Below, piece by piece: positions 45,450 to 54,169 of a stretch of DNA of 64,000 nt. Position 1 is the first letter of the stretch. The number at the start of each line of letters is the position of its first letter. The notes beneath the pieces were generated by a model, which searched no databases, was not told the origin of the DNA, and worked only from the letters and a program-made list of their open reading frames with translations. Origin of the DNA: Chloroflexota bacterium (lineage in GTDB: Bacteria; Chloroflexota; UBA11872; UBA12225). Position numbers and translations under genes: made by a program. The DNA lies in NCBI GenBank assembly GCA_030447525.1, contig JAUJOR010000009.1, forward strand, positions 1-64,000, read 5' to 3'.

Positions 45450-45776
45450 GTGGCCACGGATATGTGGGTCAAGCGCCGGCCGCCCTCCGACCGGGACGCG
45501 GCGACGCCGGGGGCGACCTGGATGCTCCTGGTGCTGTACCGGGCTAACGGTGACGAGCATGCCGCCCGGCTGCCCTTGACCGATGACACGGTGGCGGCAC
45601 GCGTCGAGCGCCTGCTGGAGGCGGTGCGCCTCGGCCAGCGCAAGGCGGCCCTGGACCTGTACGCCTGCCTGCACAACGAGTGGGGCCGCACCTCTCTCGT
45701 GGGGCGGCACCCGGCGTGGGACGCCGTCTTTCGGTTCCTGGCCCCACGGGCCGCCCTGGCCCCGGTGGAGATGTAG
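45450..45776 (+). CDS. hypothetical 108-residue protein, candidate Pho-regulon member
   Basis: GTG 45450 is preceded by GGGGAG at 5 bases; the frame is open back to 45381, with ATG 45426 as alternative. The product has TWMLLVLYRANGDEHAARLP, then ERLLEAVRLGQRKAALDLYA and CLHNEWGRTSLVGRHPAWDA, and ends APVEM. It looks like a small soluble alpha/beta protein. I recognise no family. Upstream lies an 18-bp inverted repeat made of 11-bp-phased TTAA-like half-sites, and downstream another such cluster. It flanks pstB, which suggests phosphate-starvation control; function unknown. Confidence 0.6.
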   Translation: MATDMWVKRRPPSDRDAATPGATWMLLVLYRANGDEHAARLPLTDDTVAARVERLLEAVRLGQRKAALDLYACLHNEWGRTSLVGRHPAWDAVFRFLAPRAALAPVEM

Positions 45777-45795
45777 CGCCCCCGTAGGCGTCAGA

Positions 45796-45831
45796 TTAAC
45801 GGCCTTAACGCGGAGTTAAGACGCCGGTAAC
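45796..45831. promoter_or_regulatory. putative PHO box between the unknown gene and pstB
   Basis: TTAAC (45796), TTAAC (45805), TTAAG (45816) and GTAAC (45827) form a cluster; the last three are exactly 11 bases apart and the first is offset by 9. Which transcript it would serve is unclear: a short plus-strand frame with AAGGAG starts at 45919. Confidence 0.45.
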
Positions 45832-45918
45832 GCCGGCTCTTTACGGACCTGGGGTAGGCATACGTTGCGTTTTCCACGCCAATCAGCCGTGAAGCGCCAG
45901 GGAAGGAGAGCACAGCAC

Positions 45919-46264
45919 GTGGCAATAGACGAGTTACGCACCCTCTCCTGAGCAGATCGCGGACGTGGCGGCGGGCGTGGGTCAGGAGCCCCCTCCATCG
46001 CCGCCGTCGCCGCCGCCGCCATCTGCACTGCTGTCCCCGGCGTCGACGCCGGCATCCACCACCGAGACGGCCGCGTCGAGCCCGCCCAGGGCGCCGAGAT
46101 CAAGACCACTGAAGTCAAGCCCGCTGAGGTCAGGCCCGGCGTTGATACCCTCCATGCCCTCGTCGGGAATGGCCTGCAGACCACTAGGGATGTCCGCCGT
46201 TCCACCCACGTCTCGTGCCCCCTCGCCTGCGGGGGCGTCGCTAACAGTCCCACCGGCGCCGTAG
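45919..46264 (+). pseudogene. short plus-strand frame broken by an in-frame TGA
   Basis: AAGGAG (45903-45908) precedes GTG 45919, which reads MAIDELRTLS and stops at TGA 45949. Skipping one base at the TGA joins a 100-plus codon frame reading EQIADVAAGVGQEPPPSPPS and ending at 46264. The joined N-terminus looks like a natural helix followed by a Pro-rich tail. This may be a frameshifted gene, a programmed +1 shift (codon TCC then TGA), or chance. The minus strand has a competing frame here. Confidence 0.25.
45982..46209 (-). CDS. hypothetical Gly/Asp-rich small protein downstream of pstB
   Basis: The frame (GTG 46209, open further upstream with no better start) encodes a regular leucine-spaced segment PDLSGLDFSGLDLGALGGLD followed by AAVSVVDAGVDAG and a Gly/Asp tail. 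The stop is at 45982. It follows pstB on the same strand, so it could be the last gene of the pst operon. No family is recognised and no Shine-Dalgarno is seen; coding status is doubtful because the opposite strand also has a plausible frame. Confidence 0.3.
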   Translation of the reverse strand: MGGTADIPSGLQAIPDEGMEGINAGPDLSGLDFSGLDLGALGGLDAAVSVVDAGVDAGDSSADGGGGDGGDGGGS

Positions 46265-46352
46265 CCGGCGGCGCCGGCCAGGGAACCACTGCCCGTCGCG
46301 TCCCCCTGACTGCCGGCAGTCGGCGCCGCCGGCGCTCCAGGTGGTGAGTCGC

Positions 46353-47162
46353 TTACCCGAAGCGGCCGGTGATGTAGGCCTCGGTGCGCTCGTCCTTCGG
46401 GTGGGTGAAAACCTCGGCCGTCGGCCCATATTCCACCAGACGCCCGGTGCGGTCCTCGCCGGCCAGCAGAAATGCGGTGAAGTCGGACACACGGGAGGCC
46501 TGTTGCATGTTGTGGGTGACGACGATGATCGTGTACCGGTTCTTCAGTTCGGTCATGAGCTCTTCGATCTTGTAAGTGGCAATTGGATCAAGCGCCGAGG
46601 CTGGCTCGTCCATCAGCAGCACGTCGGGCTCGACGGCGAGGGCGCGGGCGATGCACAGGCGCTGCTGCTGACCACCGGAAAGGGCGAGACCGCTCTGCCT
46701 GAGTTTATCCTTCACTTCGTCCCACAACGCTGCCTTGCGCAGGGAGCGCTCCACCAGCTCGTCCATGTTGCCACGGTAGCCGTTAATCTGGGGCCCGAAA
46801 GCCACGTTGTCATACACTGACTTAGGGAATGGGTTCGGCTTCTGGAACACCATGCCAATGCGCCGGCGCAGTTCCACTGGATCCGCATCCGGACCGTTGA
46901 TGTCAATACCTTGGAACCGCACCTCTCCAGTCGTCCGAGCCTCAGGCGTGAGGTCGTTCATCCGGTTGAAGCAACGCAGAACCGTGCTCTTGCCGCAGCC
47001 CGATGGGCCGATGAGGGCTGTCACGCGCCGCGCCGGGACGGACAGCGTGATGTCCTCAACGGCGTGAAAGCGTCCGTACCAGAGGTTGAGCTTGTCAGTC
47101 CTGAGCGCCTCGTCTGCCCCGCCTACGTCCCCCGTCATCTGAGGCGGCGCCAACCTCACCAC
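46353..47162 (-). CDS. pstB: phosphate ABC transporter ATP-binding protein PstB
   Basis: 269 residues. Walker [22 protein letters not shown]-loop [20 protein letters not shown], signature [20 protein letters not shown], Walker [14 protein letters not shown] and switch His in VVTHN. The FNRMNDL and QKPNPFP sequences are PstB-specific. It energises high-affinity phosphate uptake and with PhoU/PhoR takes part in phosphate signalling. Its start overlaps the end of pstA by 7 bases. Confidence 0.97.
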   Translation of the reverse strand: MVRLAPPQMTGDVGGADEALRTDKLNLWYGRFHAVEDITLSVPARRVTALIGPSGCGKSTVLRCFNRMNDLTPEARTTGEVRFQGIDINGPDADPVELRRRIGMVFQKPNPFPKSVYDNVAFGPQINGYRGNMDELVERSLRKAALWDEVKDKLRQSGLALSGGQQQRLCIARALAVEPDVLLMDEPASALDPIATYKIEELMTELKNRYTIIVVTHNMQQASRVSDFTAFLLAGEDRTGRLVEYGPTAEVFTHPKDERTEAYITGRFG

Positions 47163-48052
47163 TGCAGCCTCCTTCGTGAACGATCCCGGAACCAGATGGC
47201 CACGCCATTCATGCTTAAGAGCACGACCAAAAGCACGATGATCCCTGACGCCGCGACGGCATGGAAACCAGCCTGTGGTCGGGACACCCAGTTGAAGATC
47301 TGGATAGGTAGGGCCGTGAATGCGTCCATCGGGCTGTTGGGCAAGAACGCGATGAATGTCAATGCCCCAATGGTGATCAAGGGCGCCGTCTCGCCGATGG
47401 CGCGCGACAACGACAGGATGATCCCAGTCAACGTGCCGGGGATCGCCATCGGCAGAATGATGTGCCAGATCACTTGCGAGCGCGTCGCACCCAAGGCGTA
47501 GGCCGCCTCACGCTGCGACCGAGGCACCGCCCGGAGTGCTTCACGGCAGTTGATGATGATGACAGGGACTACCAGGAGCGCCATGGTCAACGCCCCCGAC
47601 ATAAGGCTACGCCCCAAACCCATCCAACGCACGAACAACCCCAGGCCCAGCAACCCGTAGATGATGGAGGGAACTCCCGCTAGATTGGAGATGTTCAGCT
47701 CGATGAGGCGGCTCAGCCGGCCCTTGCGCTCGTACTCCTCCAGCCACACCGCCGCCGCGACGCCGGTGGGGACGGCGAAGAGCGCAGTCAGCGAGATCAA
47801 CCACAGGGATCCCACCAGGGCGGACAGGATCCCAGACTGAGCCGGGAAGCGGGAGGGGAAATTGGTCAGGAACGTCCACGACAGCGTCGGGAGGCCGTCC
47901 ATGAGCACGTCGATCAGCAGCACGGCGAGCACTGCCACGCCGGTGCAGGTGGCCGCCAGACACAGCCACTGGAACAACCGACCACTGACGCGGCGCCTCG
48001 CCCCGTTGCCAGCGTACATCGCCCTTCCGGGCGCCGTCGGTACGGGGCTCAC
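47156..48052 (-). CDS. pstA: phosphate ABC transporter permease PstA
   Basis: 298 residues, six helices (for example [20 protein letters not shown] near the N-terminus, [40 protein letters not shown]). The permease loop that meets the ATPase reads [20 protein letters not shown] near residues 175-194. [16 protein letters not shown] is a PstA mark. Overlaps pstC by 4 bases. Confidence 0.96.
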   Translation of the reverse strand: MSPVPTAPGRAMYAGNGARRRVSGRLFQWLCLAATCTGVAVLAVLLIDVLMDGLPTLSWTFLTNFPSRFPAQSGILSALVGSLWLISLTALFAVPTGVAAAVWLEEYERKGRLSRLIELNISNLAGVPSIIYGLLGLGLFVRWMGLGRSLMSGALTMALLVVPVIIINCREALRAVPRSQREAAYALGATRSQVIWHIILPMAIPGTLTGIILSLSRAIGETAPLITIGALTFIAFLPNSPMDAFTALPIQIFNWVSRPQAGFHAVAASGIIVLLVVLLSMNGVAIWFRDRSRRRLQW

Positions 48053-49017
48053 TGGTACTCCTCCCGAAAGCGCCTAAGAACGCGCTGGCTGATGATGTTC
48101 AGGAGCAGCGTCATCAAGAAGAGGGTGCTGCCAACGGCGAAGATCGTCTGATACTCCAACGACCCGTGGGGCGTATCGCCAAGGCTGACCTGCACGATGT
48201 ACGCCGTCATCGTCTCTATGGGAACTAGCGGACTCAGCGCCAGCGTCGGACTCTGCCCGGCGGCGATGGCCACGATCATGGTCTCGCCCACCGCACGCGA
48301 GATGGCTAGGATGAAGGCGGCCACGATGCCGGAGAGGGCGGACGGTACCACGATGCGCGTCGCCACCTCAAAGCGTGTCGCCCCGAGGCTGTAGCCCCCC
48401 TCACGGAGCGAGCGAGGGACGGCGGCCATGGCATCCTCGCTCATCGACGAGACCAACGGCAGGATCATGAACCCCATCACGATCGACGCCGACAGCCCAT
48501 TGAACACGGCCGTCTGGGGGATCATCCGCTGCAGGGCTGGCGTGACGAACAGCAGGGCGAAGTAGCCGTACACCACAGTAGGGATACCGGCCAGTATCTC
48601 TAGCACCGGCTTGATCACGCGATGCACGCGGGGCGACGCGTACTCCGAGAGGAAGATCGCCGCCAGCAGCCCCAGGGGAAGGGCAACGAACATCGCCCCG
48701 ACGGACGTCAGCATCGTGGCCGACAGAAGGACGATGATGCCGTAGTGCTTGTCGCTGAACAGCGGCGTCCACTGCGTATCTGTCAGGAACATCCGCAGGG
48801 GCACCACGCGGAAGAAGCTCAGCGTCTCGACGAGCAACACCGCCACAATGCCGGCCGTCGTCAAGATCGTCACGAACGCAGCGGCGAATAACGGTGCCTC
48901 GATCAGGCGCTCTCGCAGCCCACGCGCGCGAGGCGTCTGCAAGCTCCGATTCGGGGCCGCGCCTACCTGAGCCGCCGCGGCCGCCGCCTGCACCGAGGAT
49001 GTAGAGATACCCGCCAA
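48049..49017 (-). CDS. pstC: phosphate ABC transporter permease PstC
   Basis: 322 residues from TTG 49017, which has AAGGAG 8 bases upstream; the frame is open to GTG 49080, where no Shine-Dalgarno is seen. Six helices follow an Ala-rich N-terminus. Marks are [31 protein letters not shown] [39 protein letters not shown] and the ATPase-contact loop [20 protein letters not shown], then [15 protein letters not shown]. Partner of PstA in the phosphate channel. Confidence 0.94.
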   Translation of the reverse strand: MAGISTSSVQAAAAAAQVGAAPNRSLQTPRARGLRERLIEAPLFAAAFVTILTTAGIVAVLLVETLSFFRVVPLRMFLTDTQWTPLFSDKHYGIIVLLSATMLTSVGAMFVALPLGLLAAIFLSEYASPRVHRVIKPVLEILAGIPTVVYGYFALLFVTPALQRMIPQTAVFNGLSASIVMGFMILPLVSSMSEDAMAAVPRSLREGGYSLGATRFEVATRIVVPSALSGIVAAFILAISRAVGETMIVAIAAGQSPTLALSPLVPIETMTAYIVQVSLGDTPHGSLEYQTIFAVGSTLFLMTLLLNIISQRVLRRFREEYQ

Positions 49018-49173
49018 TCTACCCGCTCCTTCGCCGTCTTTGCTCACGATCGGCGCCGCCCCCTGGCGGCACGTAGCCACACAGCCCCCCAGCGGCCAAC
49101 ACGTGCTGCTCGTGCCCCAAGTGATCCGCCCCCAACGACAAGCGCCCTCCGCTCGCGCCGGCCGCCGACGTCC

Positions 49174-50343
49174 TTACAGCGGGTTCGGGGTCTTGAGGAG
49201 GTCCTCCAGTTTCACACCCTGTGTCGACACTCCACCAAAAACGGAACCCGTTCGTTTGGCGCTAACGCGGTCCCAGATCTGACGGTACGCGTTCTCCGGG
49301 AAAGGAATGTACCCCGTGTCCTTAATCAGTTTGTTGTTCCGTGTATCAAGATAGAACTGCATGAACCCCATCACTTCGGGCCGCCCCAGTGCCGCCACCT
49401 TGGGGTACACGAAGATCGGCCGCGACAGGGGGGCATAGGCACCGCTCTGGATAGTCTCAGGGGACGGCGCGATGGGCCCGGCGCCCTTCTCGGCGTCGAT
49501 CTTGACCAGCTTGAGCTTGCCGCGGTTCTCGACGTAGTAGGCGTAGCCGAAGTAGCCGAGCGCGTCCGGATCGTTAGAGACACCCTGCACCAAGACATTG
49601 TCGTCCTCGCTCGCGGTATAGTCCCCACGGCTGGCCTTCTCCTTACCGTTGATCGCATCGGTGAAGTAGTCGAAGGTTCCGGAGTCAGGGCCAGCGCCGT
49701 AGAGGTGGAACGTACGGTCAGGCCACTCCGGGCGGATCTGGTTCCATTTCGTGATCGTTCCCTGCGCCGCCGGCTCCCACATCTTCCGCAGCTCGCTCAC
49801 CTTCATGGACTCCACGAAGGTGTTGCGCGGACTGACGACGACTGAAAGGCCGTCGAATGCCACCGGCGCCTCCACCCACTGGATGCCAGCCGCTTTGCAC
49901 GTCTCCGCCTCCGCGGACAGGATGGGCCGCGACGCGTCAGACACGTCGGTTTCACCGGCGCAAAACTTCTTGAACCCGCCCCCCGTGCCGGAGATGCCGA
50001 CGGTGACGCGCACTTTGCCACCGGTCGCCTTCTGGAATTCTTCCGCCATCGCTTCGGACACCGGGAATACCGTCGAGGAGCCATCGACCTTCACCGTACC
50101 GCTCAACGTCTGGTAGTTAATGGCGCCTTGTGAGCTGGCGCCCGGTGTGCCACCCTGGGCAGCCGCCCCTGCTCCCGCGCTCGGCGTCCCGGCCGCTGCC
50201 CGCGGGGTTCCCGTCTGGTCCGCGCCGCACCCGGCCAGGGCCAACCCACCGGCAGTAGTGCCGATCACACCGAACCAAGCGCGACGGGTGCCGATATAGC
50301 GCCTGATCGACCCTGGTTGCCGCTCATCTGATGTCCGCATCAT
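49174..50343 (-). CDS. pstS: phosphate-binding lipoprotein PstS
   Basis: 389 residues. A twin-Arg-containing N-terminus leads to a signal segment with lipobox LALAGCG (Cys near residue 39), so the mature protein is lipid-anchored outside the membrane. The phosphate site is shown by VDGSSTVFPVSEAMAEEF and ISGTGGGFKKFCAGETDVSD. YGAGPDSGTFDYFTDAINGK, with the later EDDNVLVQGVSNDPDALGYF, completes the fold. ATG 50343 follows GGAGGG at 8 bases. Four TTAA-like half-sites at 11-bp spacing lie 43-80 bases upstream. Head of pstSCAB. Confidence 0.96.
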   Translation of the reverse strand: MMRTSDERQPGSIRRYIGTRRAWFGVIGTTAGGLALAGCGADQTGTPRAAAGTPSAGAGAAAQGGTPGASSQGAINYQTLSGTVKVDGSSTVFPVSEAMAEEFQKATGGKVRVTVGISGTGGGFKKFCAGETDVSDASRPILSAEAETCKAAGIQWVEAPVAFDGLSVVVSPRNTFVESMKVSELRKMWEPAAQGTITKWNQIRPEWPDRTFHLYGAGPDSGTFDYFTDAINGKEKASRGDYTASEDDNVLVQGVSNDPDALGYFGYAYYVENRGKLKLVKIDAEKGAGPIAPSPETIQSGAYAPLSRPIFVYPKVAALGRPEVMGFMQFYLDTRNNKLIKDTGYIPFPENAYRQIWDRVSAKRTGSVFGGVSTQGVKLEDLLKTPNPL

Positions 50344-50719
50344 GGTCCCAACCCTCCGAACAAGTACAAGTTTCAGCTTCGCTGTTTAGCGCGCGTTTAA
50401 GCCTTCATTAACGCCAGATTAACGAGCGCCGTCCCATCCCGCTCAACGGATACCACCGCGTTGCTTCGGGCGGCCGCTCCGTCGACCGGGCGACAGTCGC
50501 CGCTGCTGGCACGATAGTCCCTGTACGTGACCGGGTCGTTAACGACAGCGACGCCCGCTGCCGAGTCGTGACGGGAGATACAGGCCAGGCGGGCCCGACC
50601 GCTGCAGACAAAGCAGAGAAGGACAGCATCACGTCTTCTGAAAGGCCACTAAGGCGGTCGTGATCCGCGGCCCGCATGATGCCTGCCCTCCATTGCAGCT
50701 GCAGCGTCGAACGGCCAGA
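50344..50719. other. pstS-phoX spacer
   Basis: About 375 bp. The first 80 bases hold the pstS leader and its PHO-like box (50386-50423). The rest contains no convincing gene. The phoX stop is at its right edge. Confidence 0.5.
50386..50423 (-). promoter_or_regulatory. putative PHO box upstream of pstS (four 11-bp repeats)
   Basis: In plus-strand coordinates TTAGC (50386), TTAAG (50397), TTAAC (50408) and TTAAC (50419) begin at exact 11-base intervals. On the coding strand this reads CGTTAATCTGG, CGTTAATGAAG, GCTTAAACGCG, CGCTAAACAGC. PhoB/PhoP-type regulators bind direct repeats of this period, so this is the best-formed box in the window. Confidence 0.75.
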
Positions 50720-52861
50720 CTACGCCCCGATCACGCCGCCGTCAGTGCGCCTGACGGCAATGACCGTCGGACGTGCGACGAGATCGCCGCCGTCGGGGAA
50801 ATGGCTGATGGGCTCGGCCACTGTGCCGCCCTCGCCCGGGTGCTGAATGGAGAGGAAGAGCGTGCGATTGTCCGGTGTGAACTCCAGCGCTGCGATCTCG
50901 CAGCCCAGAACGCCGTTCACCAGGCGCTTGACCTGTCCGCGGGCTGGCCCGGCAACCGGAACAGCATAGATGCTGTCGGTGGACGGCTTGGCCTCGACCC
51001 CAGGCCCCTGGAAGGCGGTGCGGGCCCATTGCCCGTCCGTTGCGATCCACAGATTACCGCGGGTGTCGAAGGCCACGTTGTCCGGCGAGGACACGCCCGC
51101 CACCTGGTCTTTGGGAAAGCCGGCGAAGTACGTCGACGGGTCTGCCGGGTCGCCGCAGAGCAAGAAGATATCCCAGCGGAAGGTCAAAGCTGCGTGGTTG
51201 TTCCCGGCTTCCACGATCTCGATGATGTGCCCGTTGTAATTCGTCGCTCGCGGGTTGGCGGCGTCCGTGCCCGGCCGACCTTGCGTCGCCCGTTGGGTGT
51301 TGTTGGTGCAGGCCATGTACACCCGCCGGTTGGTGGGGTTGACTTCCACGTCTTCCGGGCGATCCATCTTCGTCGCCCCCAACGCGTCGCCGGCGTAGCG
51401 CGCCCGGATCAGGACGTCGGCCTGAGAGAAGAAGCCGTTGGCCTCGGTCAACGGGCCAGTGCCGTACGTCAGGGGGAGCCACACCCCAGTGCCGTCGTCG
51501 TTGAGGCGGGCAACGTACAGCACGCCGTCGTCCAAGAGGGTCAGGTTGTGCCCCCGGTTGCCGGGGACGTAGGCCTTGCTGCTGACAAACTTATAGAGGT
51601 ACTCGAAGCGCTCGTCGTCGCCGGTGTACGACACCCAGCGCCCGTTTGGGGCCAGGGTGCCGGCGGCGGCCTCATGCTTCATCCGCCCCAGGGCGGTACG
51701 CTTGATGGGGACGAACTGCGGGTCGTAGGGATCGACTTCTACGATCCAACCAAAGCGATTCGGCTCGTTCGGCTCTTTGGAGGCGTCAAAGCGGTCGTGA
51801 TGGAACTCCCAGCCTCGTTCGCTCTCGCCACCGGGGATGCCGTAGCGCGCCAGCGCCGGCTGGCGCGGGTCCGTCCCGCCGAGGGCGTTGCGGTTGGCGA
51901 AGTACTGGTTGAAGTTCTCTTCTGCCGTCAGCACCGTCCCCCAAGACGTCCAGCCTCCGCCGCAGTTGTTCAGCATGCCCAGCACGGCGGTGCCGTTGGG
52001 GTCTTGCGAGGTCCTCATGTAGGGGTCACCGGCCGCCGGGCCGGAGAAGCGCATCGGCGTCATGCCGGTGATGCGCCGGTTGTAGCGGGAGTCCAGGACG
52101 TACTCCCATTTCCCGGCGGCGTTGCGCCGGATGTGGACGATGGAAGCGCCGTGAGCCAGGATACCGATGTCCACCTGATCCTTGGTAGGGGGCGAAGGCA
52201 CCGGTGGCGGTGTTGACGGCGGCACCACTCCGGATGCAGCCTGCTCTGCCGTCGGCTGCGGGTTGATGGGTGCCGGGGCGGCGCGCCCGGTGGAGCCAGG
52301 CTGACCGCTATCGGCGGCTACCAGGGGCCGGTACTCCCGGAACATCAACGTTTCGTCGGTGTACTCGTGGTTGATCCACAGCAGTCCCTCGTTGGCGTTC
52401 GTAGACCCCGCCGGCAACGGGAAGAAGCGCAGGAAGTCACAGTTATAGCCGTGCTGCAGGCTCTGCAGGGCCGGTGACTGCTCGTCGAGGCTAAACGTTG
52501 GCACGCCGGGGTGGAGAGGGTCCCCCCAGCTGATCACCCGGTCGTAGGTATAGCCGGGCGAGAGAGTGATCTCATCGGTACGGTCGAGCGGGATGGACTG
52601 GAAGGCCAAGGGTGACGGCGCCTGTTGCGCCGGCGCCGCCTCGGCAGGCTTTGCCCCCGGGTGACCGTCGGACAGGCCTCCGGCGACCGCGCCCAAGACG
52701 AGGCCCGCCGTGATCGCCCCGCGGCGGCTGATGCGACGCTGCAAAACCTCACCGAAGTGCTCGCCCGTGCCGGCCTGTGAGCGCCCATAGTACGAGGAGA
52801 ACTCCCCGTCGTAGTTCTCTTCGAGATTCCGAAACTGTTCCTGGTTCAATGTCTCCTCCAT
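50720..52861 (-). CDS. phoX: PhoX-type (DUF839) alkaline phosphatase, Tat-exported
   Basis: 713 residues. Residues ~42-70 form a Tat signal (RRISRRGAITAGLVLGAVAG). The body is the DUF839/PhoX beta-propeller with the characteristic LLWINHEYTDETLM near residue 163, GTVLTAEENFNQYF, RFGWIVEVDPYDP, and RPEDVEVNPTNRRVYMACTN with the later SPDNVAFDTRGNLWIATDG. PhoX enzymes are Ca/Fe-dependent phosphomonoesterases that free phosphate outside the cell. It lies between pstS and the regulator genes and has a possible PHO box 45-82 bases upstream. The ATG at 52861 is used. Confidence 0.92.
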   Translation of the reverse strand: MEETLNQEQFRNLEENYDGEFSSYYGRSQAGTGEHFGEVLQRRISRRGAITAGLVLGAVAGGLSDGHPGAKPAEAAPAQQAPSPLAFQSIPLDRTDEITLSPGYTYDRVISWGDPLHPGVPTFSLDEQSPALQSLQHGYNCDFLRFFPLPAGSTNANEGLLWINHEYTDETLMFREYRPLVAADSGQPGSTGRAAPAPINPQPTAEQAASGVVPPSTPPPVPSPPTKDQVDIGILAHGASIVHIRRNAAGKWEYVLDSRYNRRITGMTPMRFSGPAAGDPYMRTSQDPNGTAVLGMLNNCGGGWTSWGTVLTAEENFNQYFANRNALGGTDPRQPALARYGIPGGESERGWEFHHDRFDASKEPNEPNRFGWIVEVDPYDPQFVPIKRTALGRMKHEAAAGTLAPNGRWVSYTGDDERFEYLYKFVSSKAYVPGNRGHNLTLLDDGVLYVARLNDDGTGVWLPLTYGTGPLTEANGFFSQADVLIRARYAGDALGATKMDRPEDVEVNPTNRRVYMACTNNTQRATQGRPGTDAANPRATNYNGHIIEIVEAGNNHAALTFRWDIFLLCGDPADPSTYFAGFPKDQVAGVSSPDNVAFDTRGNLWIATDGQWARTAFQGPGVEAKPSTDSIYAVPVAGPARGQVKRLVNGVLGCEIAALEFTPDNRTLFLSIQHPGEGGTVAEPISHFPDGGDLVARPTVIAVRRTDGGVIGA

Positions 52862-53252
52862 CTCTCACCCGCGGCTCGCTGCGCCCGGCACGCGGCCGTG
52901 CGGCGCTTAGACGGTAGCTACCTTCTGTGAACCAGGAATTAACAACTGCCCCGCGAGAGCTCCACTACGCTCTTAGGGCTCTCGGAAGGGGCATAGGGCT
53001 TCGAACTGCCGCCGACGCGCAGCGCGCAGCCCATCATTACCACCGTCAGCACGAAGCCTGGGTGATGAGTGTCCCATCCAATGTTCTCGCCTGGCCTGGC
53101 CCGCCGGATATGCATGGCCATCGTCCAGGCGCCGCCCAGGTGGCCGGGCAAGATAGACGACGAATAGTGGCGCTGCCCCGATACAGGCTTATGGCCGGCC
53201 TGCTCAAATCGGCCGGCTACCTCCACGTGGCCACGCCGGGAGCCTTGGCCGA
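52862..53252. other. phoX upstream region without a convincing gene
   Basis: About 390 bp between the divergent phoX start and the 3' end of the regulator gene. The phoX-proximal 80 bases hold a PHO-like box. A 123-codon plus-strand frame starts inside that box and ends within the regulator; it has no Shine-Dalgarno and I do not accept it. Confidence 0.5.
52906..52943 (-). promoter_or_regulatory. putative PHO box upstream of phoX
   Basis: TTAAC (52939) and TGAAC (52928) are 11 bases apart; at 22 and 33 bases the weaker GCTAC (52917) and CTTAG (52906) keep the phase. The box is 45-82 bases before the phoX ATG, close to the distance at pstS. Confidence 0.55.
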
Positions 53253-54104
53253 TTACTTGCGTGACTTTAGTGGACAATCGGCGGGACGCAGGGCATAGCC
53301 CAGGCCCCGCACCGTCTGCAAGTACTTGGGATTGGACGGCTTGGACTCGATGCGCTCCCGCAAGCGGTGGATGTGGACGTCCACCGTGCGGGTGTCTCCC
53401 CGGCCGGGGAGCTGATCCGACCACACCGCCTCCAGCAGGCGCGAGCGGGTCAGGGTCATCCCGGCGTGCCGCGCCAGGTAGTGGAGCAGGTCGAACTCCC
53501 GGCGCTTGAGATGGACCGAGCGCCCGGCGACGCGCACTTCCCGGCGTGACGGATCAATCTCCAGATCGCCGACCACGAGTGGGGCTGCCGGCTGTGGGCG
53601 CTGCGCACGATCGTCGGCGGCGGCCAAGGGCATGCCGGCGCGGCGCAGATGGGCCTTGATCCGGGCCAGGAGCTCGACAATACTGAAGGGCTTGGTGACG
53701 TAGTCGTCTGCCCCCACCTCTAGCCCAACCACGCGGTCGACCTCTTCGGCCAGGGCGCTGACCAGAATGATCGGGCAGCGCAGATCGTGGCGCAGGAGGC
53801 GGCACACCTCGAAGCCGTCGATCCCCCCCGGGAGCAGGACGTCCAGCAGGATCAGGTCCGGGGGCTGCGCCCGCGCCGTAGCCAGGGCGCCCGACCCATC
53901 CTCGACGAGCTGGACCTCGAAGCCGGCCTTGCGTAAGTTGTAGGCCAGCGTGTCGCGCAGCGCCCGCTCGTCTTCCACGACCAGGATGTGGGTCCGCTGG
54001 CCGGGCCCGGCCGCCGGGCCGGTGGTAGTACTCAGCGAGCGGGACAGGGACTCCGGTCGCTGGGTCGGCGAGACCGGGTGCGCTAGCCGCTCAGATCCCT
54101 GCAT
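53253..54104 (-). CDS. PhoB/PhoP-like response regulator 1 (OmpR family)
   Basis: 283 residues. The receiver domain (residues ~38-155) has acidic residues in ILVVEDERALRD, the phospho-Asp in LILLDVLLPG and the Lys in DDYVTKPFSIVELLARIKAH. After a Pro/Ala linker, a winged-helix DNA-binding domain with REFDLLHYLARHAGMTLTRS and RTVDVHIHRLRERI and the ending LQTVRGLGYAL follows. A ~35-residue N-terminal extension precedes the receiver. It lies 38 bases behind the PhoR-like kinase, and a PHO-like box at 54132-54169 sits just upstream, implying self-control. Confidence 0.93.
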   Translation of the reverse strand: MQGSERLAHPVSPTQRPESLSRSLSTTTGPAAGPGQRTHILVVEDERALRDTLAYNLRKAGFEVQLVEDGSGALATARAQPPDLILLDVLLPGGIDGFEVCRLLRHDLRCPIILVSALAEEVDRVVGLEVGADDYVTKPFSIVELLARIKAHLRRAGMPLAAADDRAQRPQPAAPLVVGDLEIDPSRREVRVAGRSVHLKRREFDLLHYLARHAGMTLTRSRLLEAVWSDQLPGRGDTRTVDVHIHRLRERIESKPSNPKYLQTVRGLGYALRPADCPLKSRK

Positions 54105-54131
54105 CCTACGGCAGAAGATATGGCGTCCGTG

Positions 54132-54169
54132 TTACCACTCGATTAAGCATTGACTAAGGCGACTTTAAC
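54132..54169 (-). promoter_or_regulatory. putative PHO box overlapping the 3' end of the kinase gene
   Basis: TTACC (54132), TTAAG (54143), CTAAG (54154) and TTAAC (54165) begin at exact 11-base intervals. The site overlaps the last codons of the histidine kinase and lies 28-65 bases before the regulator start, so it could drive the regulator separately from the kinase. Confidence 0.65.

Noticed and set aside
52927..53298. 123-codon plus-strand frame between phoX and regulator 1
   Set aside because: It begins inside the phoX PHO-like box, lacks a Shine-Dalgarno, overlaps the regulator 3' end, and shows no family sequence.
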